From Tenrec ecaudatus (Eukaryota; Chordata; Mammalia; Afrosoricida; Tenrecidae): a stretch of DNA of 64,000 nt. The position numbers were made by a program, and so were the translations under genes. The notes beneath the pieces are model-generated. The model ran no database searches and was not told the DNA's origin. It saw only the letters and a program-made list of their open reading frames with translations. The DNA is taken from assembly GCF_050624435.1 (NCBI RefSeq), contig NC_134535.1:74768494-74832493 (forward strand), in the 5' to 3' direction. This document shows positions 22,486 to 33,300 of the stretch, in pieces. Numbering within the stretch: the first letter of the stretch is position 1; every line of letters starts with the position of its first letter.

Positions 22486-23504
22486 TCAGGCATATATTTA
22501 TAGGTTTAGTGTTAAGGTAGCAAATGGACATTGGGCTTCTACTAAAGTACCTCCTCAATGCAAGAACACTTTGTTCTATTAAACTGGCATTCCATGATAC
22601 TCACCTTCCCGACATAATCCACTGAAGACAAAGAGAGTCTATAAGCAAATGTGGTGAAGAAAGCTCATAGTGACTGGCTATCAAAAGATATAGTGTCTGG
22701 GTTCCTAAAGGCTTGAAGGTAAACAAGCAACAAAGCCCATGTGGAAGAAGCACACCAGCCTATGTGATCATGGGGTGTCGATGGGATCAGGTATCAGTCA
22801 TCAAAGAACAAAATAAACTCCTATCAATTTGAATGAGTGGGAGTGTGGACTGGAGACCCAAAGCCCATCTGTAGGCAACTGGTAATCCCCTTACAGAAGG
22901 GTCGCAGGGAGATGACGAGCCAGTCAGGGTGTAGTATAGCAATGATGAAACATGCAACTTTCCTCTAGTTCTCTAATGCTTCCTTCCCCCCACTATCAGG
23001 ATTCCAATTCTACCTTACAAATGTGGCTAGACCAGAAGATATGCACTGGTACAGATAAAAGCTGGAAACACAGGAAATCCAGAACAGATACACCCCTCAG
23101 GATCAATAATGAGAGTAGTAATACCAGGAGGGTGAGGGAAAGGTGTGGTAGAAAGGGGGAACCAATCACAAGGATCTCCATATAACTCCCTCCCTGGTGA
23201 ACAGACAACCAAAAAGTGGGTGGGTGAAGGAAGATGTTGGACAGTGGAAGACATGACCAAATAATAATTTATAAATTATCAAGGGTTCATGAGGAGGGGT
23301 GGGGAGGGAGGGGGAAAATATGGAGCTGATACCAAGGGCTCAGGTAGAAAGAAAATATTTCCAGAATGATGAGGACAACAAATGTACAAATGTGCTTGAC
23401 ACAATGGATGGATGGATGGATGGATGGATGGATTGTGATAAGAGTTGTATAAGGCCCCAATATAATTATTTACAAAATAATAATTATTATGGAGGGGGGG
23501 GAAG

Positions 23505-23645
23505 AGGAGCAGATAGCAAGGACGCAAGTAGAAAGAAAATGTTTTGGAAATGATAATGGCAACATATGTACAAATGTGCTTGATTCAACTGGTATATGGA
23601 TTGCTATAAGACCTGTAAGAGCCCCAATAAAATGATTTATTACAA
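23505..23645 (+). mobile_element. R retroposon, 3' end fragment
   Basis: A second 3' terminus, running from caagtagaaagaaaatgttt to agccccaataaaatgattta, lies just after the end of the previous R copy. Confidence 0.8.
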
Positions 23646-23689
23646 TTAAAAATAATAATACAATAAAAATAAATAATAATAAAAACTCT

Positions 23690-23890
23690 TTAGGGGAGAA
23701 CTAGGTAGCTAAAAATAATGAGTAAAAGAATGAAGAAATGATTCTAAAATTGATTGTTGTGATGCCTCTACATCTTATTTGATTGGAGTTGTTTTTTTGT
23801 ACATCTTGTTTTAATGATTAACCCATTGAAATGTATGGTATGAAAATTATATGTCAATACACCTAAAAATAAATAAGTAAATAAATGGTG
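23690..23890 (+). mobile_element. Probable L1 3' end
   Basis: The block attctaaaattgattgttgt, followed by gaaatgtatggtatgaaaat and tatgtcaatacacctaaaaa, resembles the 3' end of old mammalian L1 subfamilies and ends in an A-rich tail. Confidence 0.5.
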
Positions 23891-24194
23891 AATGAATGAA
23901 TGAACAAATGAATCCATGAAGGCACCAAAATAGTAATCATGATGTAACAGGATAAACGCAGGATGAGAAAATACAAATTTAACAAAATAAAAGCTCTGCT
24001 AACTTTAAATTAATTTTTTTAAGTCAAGTGAGGTATGTTTGAGGCAAACAAACTAACCCTAATAGCAAGCAGGGTTCGTAATGAAAAGCAACAGTTCCTT
24101 CTCCGACCTCCCACCTTTAAGCCTACCTCCATCTACCTCCATCATCCATGTCACCTCTGTTAAAGGTTTCCATTTCCCTCTTGATTGCTTCTAT

Positions 24195-24388
24195 CCAAAA
24201 AACCAAACGCAGGGCCATCGAGTTGATTCCAACTCACAGGGACACTGTAGGACAAGGTAAAACCCCCTGTGGGTTTCTGAGACTGTAACTTTTTAGGGAA
24301 ATAGAGAGCCTCATCTTTCTCCCTCGGAGAAAGTGCAGTTTCAAAGCGCAGCTCAACTTGTAACTACTTGGCCACCAGGGCTCTTTCA
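24195..24388 (-). mobile_element. AfroSINE
   Basis: A reversed copy, from tail (gccatcgagttgattccaac) to head (acttggccaccagggctc), nearly whole. Confidence 0.85.
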
Positions 24389-24865
24389 TAATTGCCTCTA
24401 GAAGTCTAAATAATAGTCTCATATTCCATGATTTATCTATTTTAAGCAACATCTATTAACCCTCTGCCCTGGAAGCGAAGGATTTAGGTAACACACCCCT
24501 ACCCCTCACATTCCCTCCCTCTCATCTGTCTAAATGTGATCGTATTTTTCCCTACCATTTATAACTTCAAACAATAACTTATGCTTCTATTTGTTTTTCA
24601 TCAACTTTAGTCATTATCTTGACTTCAGCCTAAGAGGAATATTGGTGTTGATGGTTGGTTCTAATAATAATGAAAACTTATAAAGGGCAATGAAACTATA
24701 TCAACATCATTCTCTATTGACCACATTAAATGCTGTCATTACTCCCAAATCTGGGAGCGCAAACACAATATCCCTTGGGATACTCTAATAATCAATTCAA
24801 AGTGATTTTCTTACATTTTTGAAGTAGCTTAAATCCATGTAGCTGGTAATGGTCTGAAATGACTA
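24389..24865. other. Unique intergenic sequence
   Basis: AT-rich sequence with no gene or repeat that I can name. Confidence 0.4.
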
Positions 24866-25126
24866 GAAGTACTCTCTTTCAGTAGCTCTGTTGAGATCTC
24901 ACTCACATATTACACAATTTACCAACCAACATGCATCAAATTCTATAGCTTTTAGAATATTCACAGTTGTGCAAAAATCATTATCAACTTTAGAAACCCA
25001 CAAAAAGAAACCCTGAAACTCTTATTTATTTCCCCCACCCCCCAAAAAAAGAAACTCTGAAAACCTTAGCTGCAATCTCTCAATTTTCCCATCCTCCTTA
25101 GCACTAGGAAACCATTCCTCTACTTT

Positions 25127-25910
25127 CTTTTTTTAATTAGGGGCTTATACAACTCTTATCACAGTCCATACATACCTCAATTGTGTAAAGAACATTTGTA
25201 CATTCATTGCCTTCATCATTCTCGAAACATTTGCTTTCTACTTAAGCCCCTGGCATCAGGTCCTCATTTTTCCCCTCCCTTCCCACTCCCCACTCCCCAC
25301 TCCCTCATGAACCCTGGATAATTTATAAATTATTATTTTGTCATATCTTGCCCTGTCCGACATCTGCCTTCGCCCACTTTTCTGTTGTCCGTCCTCCAGG
25401 GAGGAGGTCACATGCAGATCCTTGTAATGGGTTCCCCCTTTCCAATCCACCCTCCTACTACCCGGTAGTGCCGGTATTGCCACTCTCACCACTGGTCCTG
25501 AAGGGATTATCTGCCCTGGATTCCCTGTGTTTCCAGCTCCTATCTGTACCAGTGTACATTCTCTGGTCTAGCCAGACTTGCAAGGTGAAATTGAGATCAT
25601 GATAGTGCAGTGGGGGGAGGGGGAGAGAAGCATTTAGGAACAAGAGGAAATAGTATGTTTCATCGTTGCTACATTGCACCCTGACTGGCTCATCTCCTCC
25701 CTGAGACCCTTCTGTAAAGGAATGTCCAGTGGCCTACAAATGGGCTTCGGGTCCCCATTCTGCACTCTCCCCCTCATTCACTATAAGATTTTTTGTTCTT
25801 TGATGCGTGATACCTGATCCCTTTGACACCTCGTGATCACAAAGGCTGGTGTGCTTCTTCCATGTGGGCTTTGTTGCTTCTGAGCTAGATGGCCGTTTGT
25901 TTACCTTCAA
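25127..25910 (-). mobile_element. R retroposon, 5'-truncated, with target-site duplication
   Basis: The 15-base duplication ccattcctctacttt flanks the copy (25,112-25,126 and 25,911-25,925) and proves target-primed insertion into the L1. The 3' end lies at the left (T-rich tract, taattaggggcttatacaac); the 5' truncation falls after ggccgtttgtttaccttcaa. Confidence 0.92.
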
Positions 25911-26159
25911 CCATTCCTCTACTTTTTGTCTCTACAGAGTTGTCTTTTCTGGATACTTGATGTAAATGAAAGGAAATAAAAATATAGTGTGAATTGGCTT
26001 CTTTTGCTGTGCAGCACAATATTATCAATGTTCCCACCCTACTTCTGAGGAGCTCTGATGCCACTATATGGTTGGCTGCTAATCAAATGATGATGAATGG
26101 GTAAATCAAATGTGATGTGACCTATACAATGAGCTATTATTATTCAACCATAAAGAAGC

Positions 26160-26372
26160 TTACCTCCTGGGCTGAAAAATCACGCGTAGGTTACGTGTCG
26201 GACTGCCAATTGCAAAGTCAGCAGTTCAAGCCACCTGCCACTCTGAGGGAGAAAGATGAGGCTTTCTGCTCCCATGGACATTTACAGTCTGGGAAACCCA
26301 CAGGACCTTTCTACTCTGTCCTATAGGGCGGCTGTGAGTCAGAATCAACTCAATGGCAGTGAGTTTTGTGTA
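26160..26372 (+). mobile_element. AfroSINE inserted in L1
   Basis: The copy carries agtcagcagttcaagccacc, gagaaagatgaggctttctg and tgtgagtcagaatcaactca, with the end catggc-type box at aatggcagtgag. Confidence 0.85.
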
Positions 26373-27130
26373 GATCCCACCTTCAGACTATGGTTCTAAA
26401 CTCTGGATCCATTGACTCATCCCCTCAATGTGTTTGGTTAGGGCTAAGATTTTTTTCATAGCTTTTCTCCTGCATGCTTTACTATACTCGTGGATATAGT
26501 TATAGCTATATACACATATGTAAGAGTATCCTATCACACCTATGTATGTTCTTGGGTGTAGTAACATTCCCCTTCCCACACCTGCTCAGTTTGTGAGTCT
26601 GTAGGTATCAAAGTGCCTTCTTATGGCTGAATGTGAGCAGTTCATTTGATTTATCCATTCATCGTGTATGGCCATATCGGTCATTTTCACTTGGGACGAT
26701 TATGCATAGCACTGACAGCAATAGTTATGTACACATTTGGGGGGAACATGTTTTTACTTCTCTTGGGTATGTACCTACGAGTGGAATTCTTGGGTCATAT
26801 ATTATATATGTTTAAATCATTTGAGCACCTGCCAGTCTGTGTTCCAAACAGCTGCACCATTTCACATTCCCACCAGCTGTGTATGTGGCTTCCCATTTCT
26901 CCCCATTCTTGCCAGCATTTATTCTTAACTGCCCTTTCAATCACAGCCAATCTAGAAGATGATGTGAAGTGTTATCTCATTTGTGGTTTTGATTTATATT
27001 TCCCTTTGGGCCCATGAGGATGAGCAATGTGTATGTTGGCCACTGATTGGCCATTAGTATATTTTCTTTGGTGAAGTGTCTATTCAGATCCTTTGCCCAT
27101 TTTTAAATGGGGTGACTTGTCTTTTTTATT

Positions 27131-27829
27131 ATTGTGTTCACCACCTCTTAATTGGCCCACAACTTGACACCACCATAAAGCATGCCCAGTGAAGTTTATA
27201 ATATGGTGACCACTTGTAACTAGTAGCTGTGCCTAACACATCTAAGCACTTCTGTTCCCCTCATATGCTCTACACACCTCTGAAATGCTCCCATATCTGC
27301 TTATGTGAATTATAATGGTTTTTGTTGAACCATGGAAGTTAATTAAATGCCACACAATTAATAAAATGTGACTGTAAAAAAATTGCTACTAATAAGGTTA
27401 AGTTCATCATAGCAGAGGCAACTGAGAAGTTTGGGGTTTTGTTTTAACAACTAGAATTCTGCATTCAATGTCTTCCACACTCACGGAAGTCTTCAGTTCT
27501 CGTTCTACTTTGAAGAAACAAAGCTGACTGTGCAGGGACTGCATTTGGGAGTGTGGCTTATGCAAGAAAGAGGTTGTCGCATCCTAATTAGCTGACCCAC
27601 CTTAAGAATAAACTTTTTTTCATTCAAAGGATTATTGAACTTGTATGTGCAGAATCTGTACATAGACCAAGAAGTAGTCATTCAAACGGAACACGGTTTA
27701 AATTCAAAAGTGTGCATAAAGTTTCTATCACTTTCTTATTCAATCTGTATACTTATTCAATCAAACACTTCAAGAAGCTGGACTACACAAAGAATTATTT
27801 GGCGTCAGGATTGGAGGAAGACTCGTTGC
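27131..27829. other. Unique or unrecognised sequence
   Basis: I see no gene. The left end may still be diverged L1. Confidence 0.35.
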
Positions 27830-29830
27830 TTGCTAAACCCTCCTCAGCCTCTCTGGCAAAGCCCGGTGTTCACCACGATGGTCCAGAGCACCTCAGAGAG
27901 CTGGGCATGGGCCAGGCTCAGGCCCCCATATGCAGATAGGTGGCTGTGTTAGAGATGCAGCCCAGGCAGTACTGATGGTGTGGATGGCACACCTGGTGGA
28001 CAAAGATACCTCCAAAGTTACACTCTTCCTCCTGGTCGTCCTGGGCTCCGTAGACCCCTGCAGAAGCCTTCTGATCAGCCCTGACGGGGCACTTGGTGTT
28101 GTTACTGTCAACGTTCTTGGTGCAGTTTCTTTGGTCCAGGGACGTCTGCATCTGGGCTGTGTGGTGGCGCCTCAAAGGATGAATGGCTTAATCAGGCACA
28201 TCCAAGCCATGCATATCAAAGCCGGGACCACAGAGGAACTCTGGACTTCTCAATGGTGCTCAGACAGCGGCGAGCTGGACCAGTCATCCTTGGTTTAACA
28301 GAAACATGTTGATGACGTGGATGAGATAGGCGGGGCGCACTGGGACATGTGCACATTGTAGTGGCACCATTTGAAAATGATCATGAAGACCAGGTACCCA
28401 AAGAGACACAGGATGAAAATCATCTGGGTATACACTGCAGGGCGGTGTTGACAGCTTTTCTGAAGCAAACATGATTGAAGAGGGTGAGCATCCTGCCAAA
28501 CACCATCTGGCCCATTCCCAGGATGACCGACATCTTCATCTGACAGGCATGCAAGCAGGTGAGCTTGTTGCGGGGCAATGGTCCAGATCTGAGCAATCCC
28601 AAACAGGTATGGATTTCCAGAGTACACACCTGGCATGGTTGGATCCAGCAGTAAGACAGCGTTTGTCTCCACTGTGTGGTCATTCCAGGTGCCATTTCTG
28701 AACAGGGATCAGACACTCTACTAGGAGCCAGGGATGTGGAGAAACTGGAGAAGCGGTCGCTGTAGAAGAGACTGCTGTAGATGGAGAAGATGTCCATGGG
28801 CAGGATCAGGTAGCATCTTTGGAAGGTATTCCAGATCTTGTTGTTGAGCTTCTAGACCAGCAACCTCCTCTCATTCAGGACCATCCACAGGGCAGTCAGG
28901 AGCCCTCCGGCACCATGCTCACAGTCCAGGAACAGCAAGGGGAAGGTGATGATGGTGTAAGGCACTGGGTTTTTCTCCTGGCAACTGCCCATGTAAGCTT
29001 TAACAATTGTGGAAAACTATTCCTGAGGACGTCCCCCCAAAATACATGCCAAACCTAAGGTGCTATTTGCAAGCACGTGGTCACTGACTACACACTTGGA
29101 GGTCAATTGCTTAAAGGTTATCTGCCTCAAGGTTATCAGTCATCTAAGGCAATCAGCCCCTACTGTCTGTTCCACTATAAAGAGGGCCCACTCCCTTCTG
29201 ATAAGGAAAATGGATTATTCCCCTGAAGAAGAGGTCAAGCCAACTCAGGGACACCAAGGTTAGGCTGCCATCTTGATTCTAGAGTATGCCTATCTTATTG
29301 TTTGCCTTCTTGTCACGTGTATGCCTATTGTACAACCCCTTCCTGTTATGCATGTGGTTACCTGTCATTAGGGGGACTGGCATGCCCCTAGAGTGTTTAT
29401 AAGCCTTGGTTGGAAATATATTGGCTCTCTCTGGGTGGATCTGCCTCCTTAAGTCATGATGGTCCTGAAGGTGAGCACCTGCATGCTTTATTTTGTCTGA
29501 TGTCTCTAGTTGACCCCTCAATTGCACAACCGCCCCTTTGACTCTTTTGATTGTGGAGGCTGTTCCCCCGCAGATGGTGTTCTGGAAGCCAGCAGTGGAC
29601 TTGCCGGTTCTGGTCAAAGTTGGGGTGGTGGTGGAGTTGAGCTTCTCAGCTCGGTGCCCTTCATCTTCAGCACTGCATGGTCCACCCTGTGGTTGCATCT
29701 TCCAGCCTCATGTCACCATCCACCAGCATGCTTTTGCACTGGCTCTCCTTCGGGCTCTGGCCAGGGGTAGGTGGCGGCACTGAACCCCTCGTGGATCTGG
29801 CAGATTTTCTACTGGAGCTACTCACCTTGG
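27830..29830 (-). pseudogene. ATP6V0A4P: ATP6V0A4 processed pseudogene, split by an LTR
   Basis: An intronless, frame-broken copy of the mRNA for the a4 subunit of the vacuolar H+-ATPase V0 sector, on the minus strand. Reading leftwards, segments include TPTLTRTGKSTAGFQN (about 29,600-29,650), then after the [63 protein letters not shown] and YCLGCISNTATYL. The PGVYSGNPY and MIFILCLFGYLVFMIIFKWC stretches match a4 better than a1, a2 or a3. It corresponds to roughly the middle of the ~840-residue protein up to the conserved LAHAQLSEVLW region. It carries several frame changes and a stop inside KLNNK. The copy is old and non-functional. Confidence 0.85.
29008..29572 (+). mobile_element. Solo LTR, probably class II (ERV-K-like)
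   Basis: Fossil LTR of about 565 bases that begins tgtggaaaactattcctgag and ends ggctgttcccccgca. The same family occurs reversed at 40,318-40,992. It interrupts the ATP6V0A4 pseudogene between the FQN and AY-MGS codons. The flanking duplication is too worn to be certain. Confidence 0.75.
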
Positions 29831-29847
29831 TAAAAGAGTAATATATC

Positions 29848-31397
29848 TGGCAATGAAGCATGGTAGTAGGGCAGGAGGAAAGTCAAGGGAGATGGAGGAA
29901 AGAGCTAGGAGTCAAAGGGCATTCATGGAGGTCTAGACAAAGACATGTACATGCAAATATATATAGGAGGATGGGGAAATAGATCTCTGTGTCTATATTT
30001 ATAGGTCAAGTATTAAGGTGGCTGAAGGACCTTGGGCCTCTACTCAAACACTCCCTCAATGCATGAATACCTTCTTTTATTAAATTGGAACTCTGTGATG
30101 CTCACTCTCCCGACACAACGGCTGGAGCCAAAGTGGGTGAACAAGTAAATGTGGTGAAGAAAGCTGATGGTGCCCGGCTATCAAAAGAGATAATGACTGG
30201 GGTCTTAAAGGCTTGAAGATAAACAAGCGGCCATCTAGCTCAGAAGCAACAAAGTCCACATGGAAGTGATTGAGTGGTCCCAGGCATCAAAGAACAAAAA
30301 ATCATATCATTGACTGCACACCTCCATGATAGGATCGCTGAAGACAAATGGGTGCATGGGCAAGTGTGGTGAGGGGAGCTGATGGTGCCCGGCTATCAAA
30401 GGAGATAGTGTCTGGGGTCTTGGGGGCTTGAGGGTGAACAAGCGGCCATCTGGCTCGGAGGCGGAAGAGCCCACATGGAAGGGGCACACCGGCCAGTGCG
30501 ATCGCGAGGTGCCAAGGGACCAGGTATAAGGCATCATGCAAAAAAAACAACAACGATATAAGTGTGTGTATGTATGTGTATATGTATATGTATATATATA
30601 CCATATTGAGTGAAGGGGGAGGTGCAGAGTGGAGACCCAGGGCCCAGGTGTCGGCCAATGGAGAGCCCCTCGTGGAAGCGTTTGGGAGAGGAGATGGGTT
30701 AATTAGGGTGCGGGGTGGTGCCGATGGGGAGCACAGCTTTCCCCCAGATCCTGGATGCTTCCTCCCCCCAACTACCATGATCCGAATTCTGCCTTGCAGG
30801 CCTGGATGGGACGGAGGCTGTACACTGGTGCATGTGAGGGCTGGAGGTACAGGGAATCCAGGGTGGATGATACCTTCAGGGCCAAGGGTGTGGGGGACGA
30901 TGCTGGGAGGGTGGAGGGTGGGTGGGTTGGAAGGGGGGAACTGATTGCAGGGACCCACATGTGACCTCTTCCCTGGGGGAGGGACAGCAGAGAAGGGGGG
31001 AGGGGAGACTCCGGATAGGGCAAGATATGACAAAATAACGAGGTATAAATTACCAAGGGCACATGAGGGAGGGGGGAAAGGGGAGGGAGGGGAAAAAAAA
31101 AAGAGGACCTGATGCAAGGGGCTTGGGTGGAGAGCAGATGCTTTGGGAGTGATTGGGGCAGGGAATGTGTGGATGTGCTTTATACAATTGATGTATGTAT
31201 ATGTATGGATGGTGATAAGAGTTGTATGGGTCCCTAATAAAATGTAAAAAAAGAAAAGAGGAGAAAAAAATGATTAGGGCAGGGACTGTACAGATGTGCT
31301 TTATACAATTGATGTGTGTATATGTATGAACTGTGATAAGAATTGTATGAGCCCCTAATAAATTGTTAAAATTTAAAAAAATTAAAAAGTTTAAAAA
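29848..31397 (+). mobile_element. R retroposon, doubled-tail and doubled-module subtype
   Basis: Flanked by the 16-base duplication aaaagagtaatatatc (29,832-29,847 and 31,398-31,413). Its 5' end (ggcaatgaagcatggtagta) lies well inside the long R form. The middle module occurs twice (about 30,120-30,290 and 30,340-30,540), and the 3' terminus occurs twice (about 31,090-31,250 and 31,265-31,397). It has a (GTAT/TATA) tract at about 30,560-30,602. Confidence 0.9.
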
Positions 31398-31599
31398 AAA
31401 AGAGTAATATATCCTTCTTAAATCTGTCTTTCTGATAAACCAGAGGAGGATTAAAATTAAAAATTGTTCTTTTTTAGTCATAATGCAATAGGGAGGCATG
31501 TCACATCCTGTTGTTGTTTTTTTGATCTCACAAATATAACATTGGAAATGTTGGGAAAATCCAACTGCCCCCATATCACTCAAGCTCACAGCTCATTCG

Positions 31600-31770
31600 A
31601 GGTTGTTGTTCAGAGCCGTGGAGCCAGTTCCAATTCAGTGACCCCGTGAACAGCAGTGCTACTTGGTCCTGTCCCATCCTAACAGTCGTTGCTGTGTCAA
31701 TGCATCCCACTGAAGGGCTTCCTGGGCTCCACCTACCCTCTTCTTTACCACAGTTTGTTAGCAACATCAC
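31600..31770 (-). mobile_element. RTE-type LINE, 3' end
   Basis: The block gagccagttccaattcagtg, then ggtcctgtcccatcctaaca and tcgttgctgtgtcaatgc, corresponds to the 3' end of the afrotherian RTE LINE seen more fully at 58,262 and 37,740. Confidence 0.65.
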
Positions 31771-31950
31771 CTCCCTGCCAGCTGGTCCATTTGGACTCAC
31801 AGAGACCATCTAGCAGAGAGAACTGCCCGTGTGCTATTTACAGGAACAGACAGCCTCATCCTTCTCCCTCGGAGGGCTTGGTGGGTTCAAACTAATGATC
31901 TTGCAGTTAGCGGCTCAAGGAGCCCACTCTGCCACGGGGCTCCTTCAGCT
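31771..31950 (-). mobile_element. AfroSINE
   Basis: A reversed copy ending with the head near ctctgccacggggctcc; the middle shows tcatccttctccctcggag. Confidence 0.7.
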
Positions 31951-32079
31951 CATGGTGATTGATGGCAAACCCAAGGAAGAGGACTATGCAAGGTTTCCCA
32001 GAGAACATCAAAGAGCAAAGCAAACAAGCTGCCAGAGTCATTTCTGAGCCCCAGTGACCCTGCATGTGTCAGAGTGGGA

Positions 32080-32205
32080 CTGTGTGCCACGGGGTCACAG
32101 GCTGTGACCTTGCTTCTGAGGGGCCTCTGGGTGGGCTCAATCCAACAACTTCAAGGTTAGCGGCCAAGCTCATCAACAGCTCGCACCACCCAGGGACCCG
32201 GTATT
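32080..32205 (-). mobile_element. AfroSINE, longer variant
   Basis: The reversed copy includes ttctgaggggcctctgggtg and ends caccacccagggacccgg. Confidence 0.7.
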
Positions 32206-32214
32206 CTTATCGTT

Positions 32215-32315
32215 CCACCTGTGGGGTTGGCATCCCCTGAGAGCCTGTGAGAAATGCTGACTCGCACGCCCACCCCAGGACCAGCATTTCCACAATGCTT
32301 TTACATGCACAGCAG
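32215..32315 (+). mobile_element. MER5A-like DNA transposon fragment
   Basis: The stretch with ccctgagagcctgtgagaaa, cacgcccaccccaggaccag and acaatgcttttacatgcaca has the layout of the MER5A hAT-type MITE. Confidence 0.5.
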
Positions 32316-33017
32316 AAGCAGGTGGTCAACGGAAAGAAGAGAGAAAAAGCAAGCATTGTCAGTGCTTGCTAATAAGAGTCCTTTAGTGAGTTTCTCAAGT
32401 GGGTAATGGTCCGGTTTGCACAAGAAAGCATTCACGCCAAAGCCTGGTTTGTAATCCCAGTGCGTTTTTATGAAGGACAGAAGTTTCAGGTTTTACAGTC
32501 TCGACAGACTATTTCAGGGAAGCGTGCCAAACCACACAGAAGCTGGGTTGGGGCTCACAACTGAACCCAGGCAACCTTGTAGGACTGCAAGGCATGGGCA
32601 AAGGTATCTGTTGACCCCATTGGCTAAATAAAGCCCACCTGGGTGTAGTTTGGGCCACCCAGGTGTAAAGTCCACCTGGCTCAGGGGGCCTGATTTGGAG
32701 CATACCCAGTTAAGGTCTTCATAGGTGCCTAGTGCTTGCCTGATCCCTCCCCAACCTCCTTTATCGGGGTGTGTGCAAACAGGGGAGGGACAACCCGCTG
32801 TCTGTTTCCTCTTGGCTACCTAACGATGTGTGTGCCGTTCCCAGAGAATACTGAGAAAGGAAAGGAGTGAGTGATTAACGGTATGTCCTTTATTTTGGCT
32901 TTAAGATACCTAAAACATAAAACTCCTTCTTGAGAGGGAAGGACAATGTTCATGGGAAACATTGACCTTGAAAAGTGTCGATCTGGCTTGTGGAGAGCAG
33001 GTTTTATGGAAACATCT
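32316..33017. other. Unique intergenic sequence
   Basis: I see no gene or named repeat in these 700 bases. Confidence 0.4.
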
Positions 33018-33089
33018 TTAAGGTGACCAGATTTTAACATTGGTAAAGCGAGACACCAGCGGGACACGATTGATAAAACTCATATCCTG

Positions 33090-33300
33090 GCGCTCGCGGC
33101 CGCGCCTCCGAGCACTCGAATTCCCATGGGGCAGCGGGGCTCCGGCGCCCAGCTCCAACTTTGTTTGCGGAGTCGGCGGCGGCGAGCTCGCGCGTGGGTC
33201 TGCTGCGGTCGCCACCCCCGGGGCAGGGGGTGGAGAGATGGCAGACGTGGTCGTCAGCAAAGACAAGGGCGGGGAGCAGCGACTCGTGTCGCTGCCCCTG
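33090..33300. promoter_or_regulatory. Small CpG-rich island at the start of the CHRAC1 retrocopy
   Basis: CpG density here is far above its AT-rich surroundings (gctcgcggccgcgcctcc and so on). The copy probably carried along the start region of the parental CpG-island transcript. Such segments sometimes act as promoters in retrogenes; this is inference. Confidence 0.5.

Larger units (their letters stand above)
15806..23450 (+). mobile_element. R retroposon, near full length, split by an ERV-L provirus
   Basis: The 5' part lies at 15,806-16,755 and the 3' part at about 22,486-23,450. The 5' end (ggtctgaggggctggtccta) starts at the same point as the copies at 49,382, 51,436 and 56,940 (reverse). 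A 98-codon frame starting at the ATG at 15,843 and ending at 16,139 has the same length and position as one in the copy at 51,479-51,775. The 3' part includes a (TGGA)n tract at about 23,405-23,432. Confidence 0.85.
24870..27130 (-). mobile_element. Old L1 (L1M-type) 3' region with two insertions
   Basis: Reverse-oriented L1 sequence. Landmarks are caaaaagaaaccctgaaact, tcatcgtgtatggccatat, acctacgagtggaattcttg, acagctgcaccatttcacat, ttcccaccagctgtgtatgt and gtgtctattcagatcctttg. These are the classic 3' untranslated and ORF2-end segments of mammalian L1M elements. It was later opened by an R copy (25,127-25,910) and an AfroSINE (26,160-26,372). Confidence 0.8.

Noticed and set aside
27700-27850. 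Continuation of the ATP6V0A4 copy to its C-terminus
   Set aside because: Left of about 27,830 the translation no longer follows the V-ATPase a subunit in any frame, so the copy probably ends there.
30302-31117. 271-codon minus-strand frame, proline- and serine-rich
   Set aside because: It lies in an R retroposon on the strand opposite to the element. Similar frames recur in other R copies only because they share DNA; composition is that of C/T-rich sequence.
33040-33237. Upstream in-frame extension of the CHRAC1 frame
   Set aside because: It crosses the target-site duplication and the GC-rich leader; the known protein starts at the ATG at 33,238.
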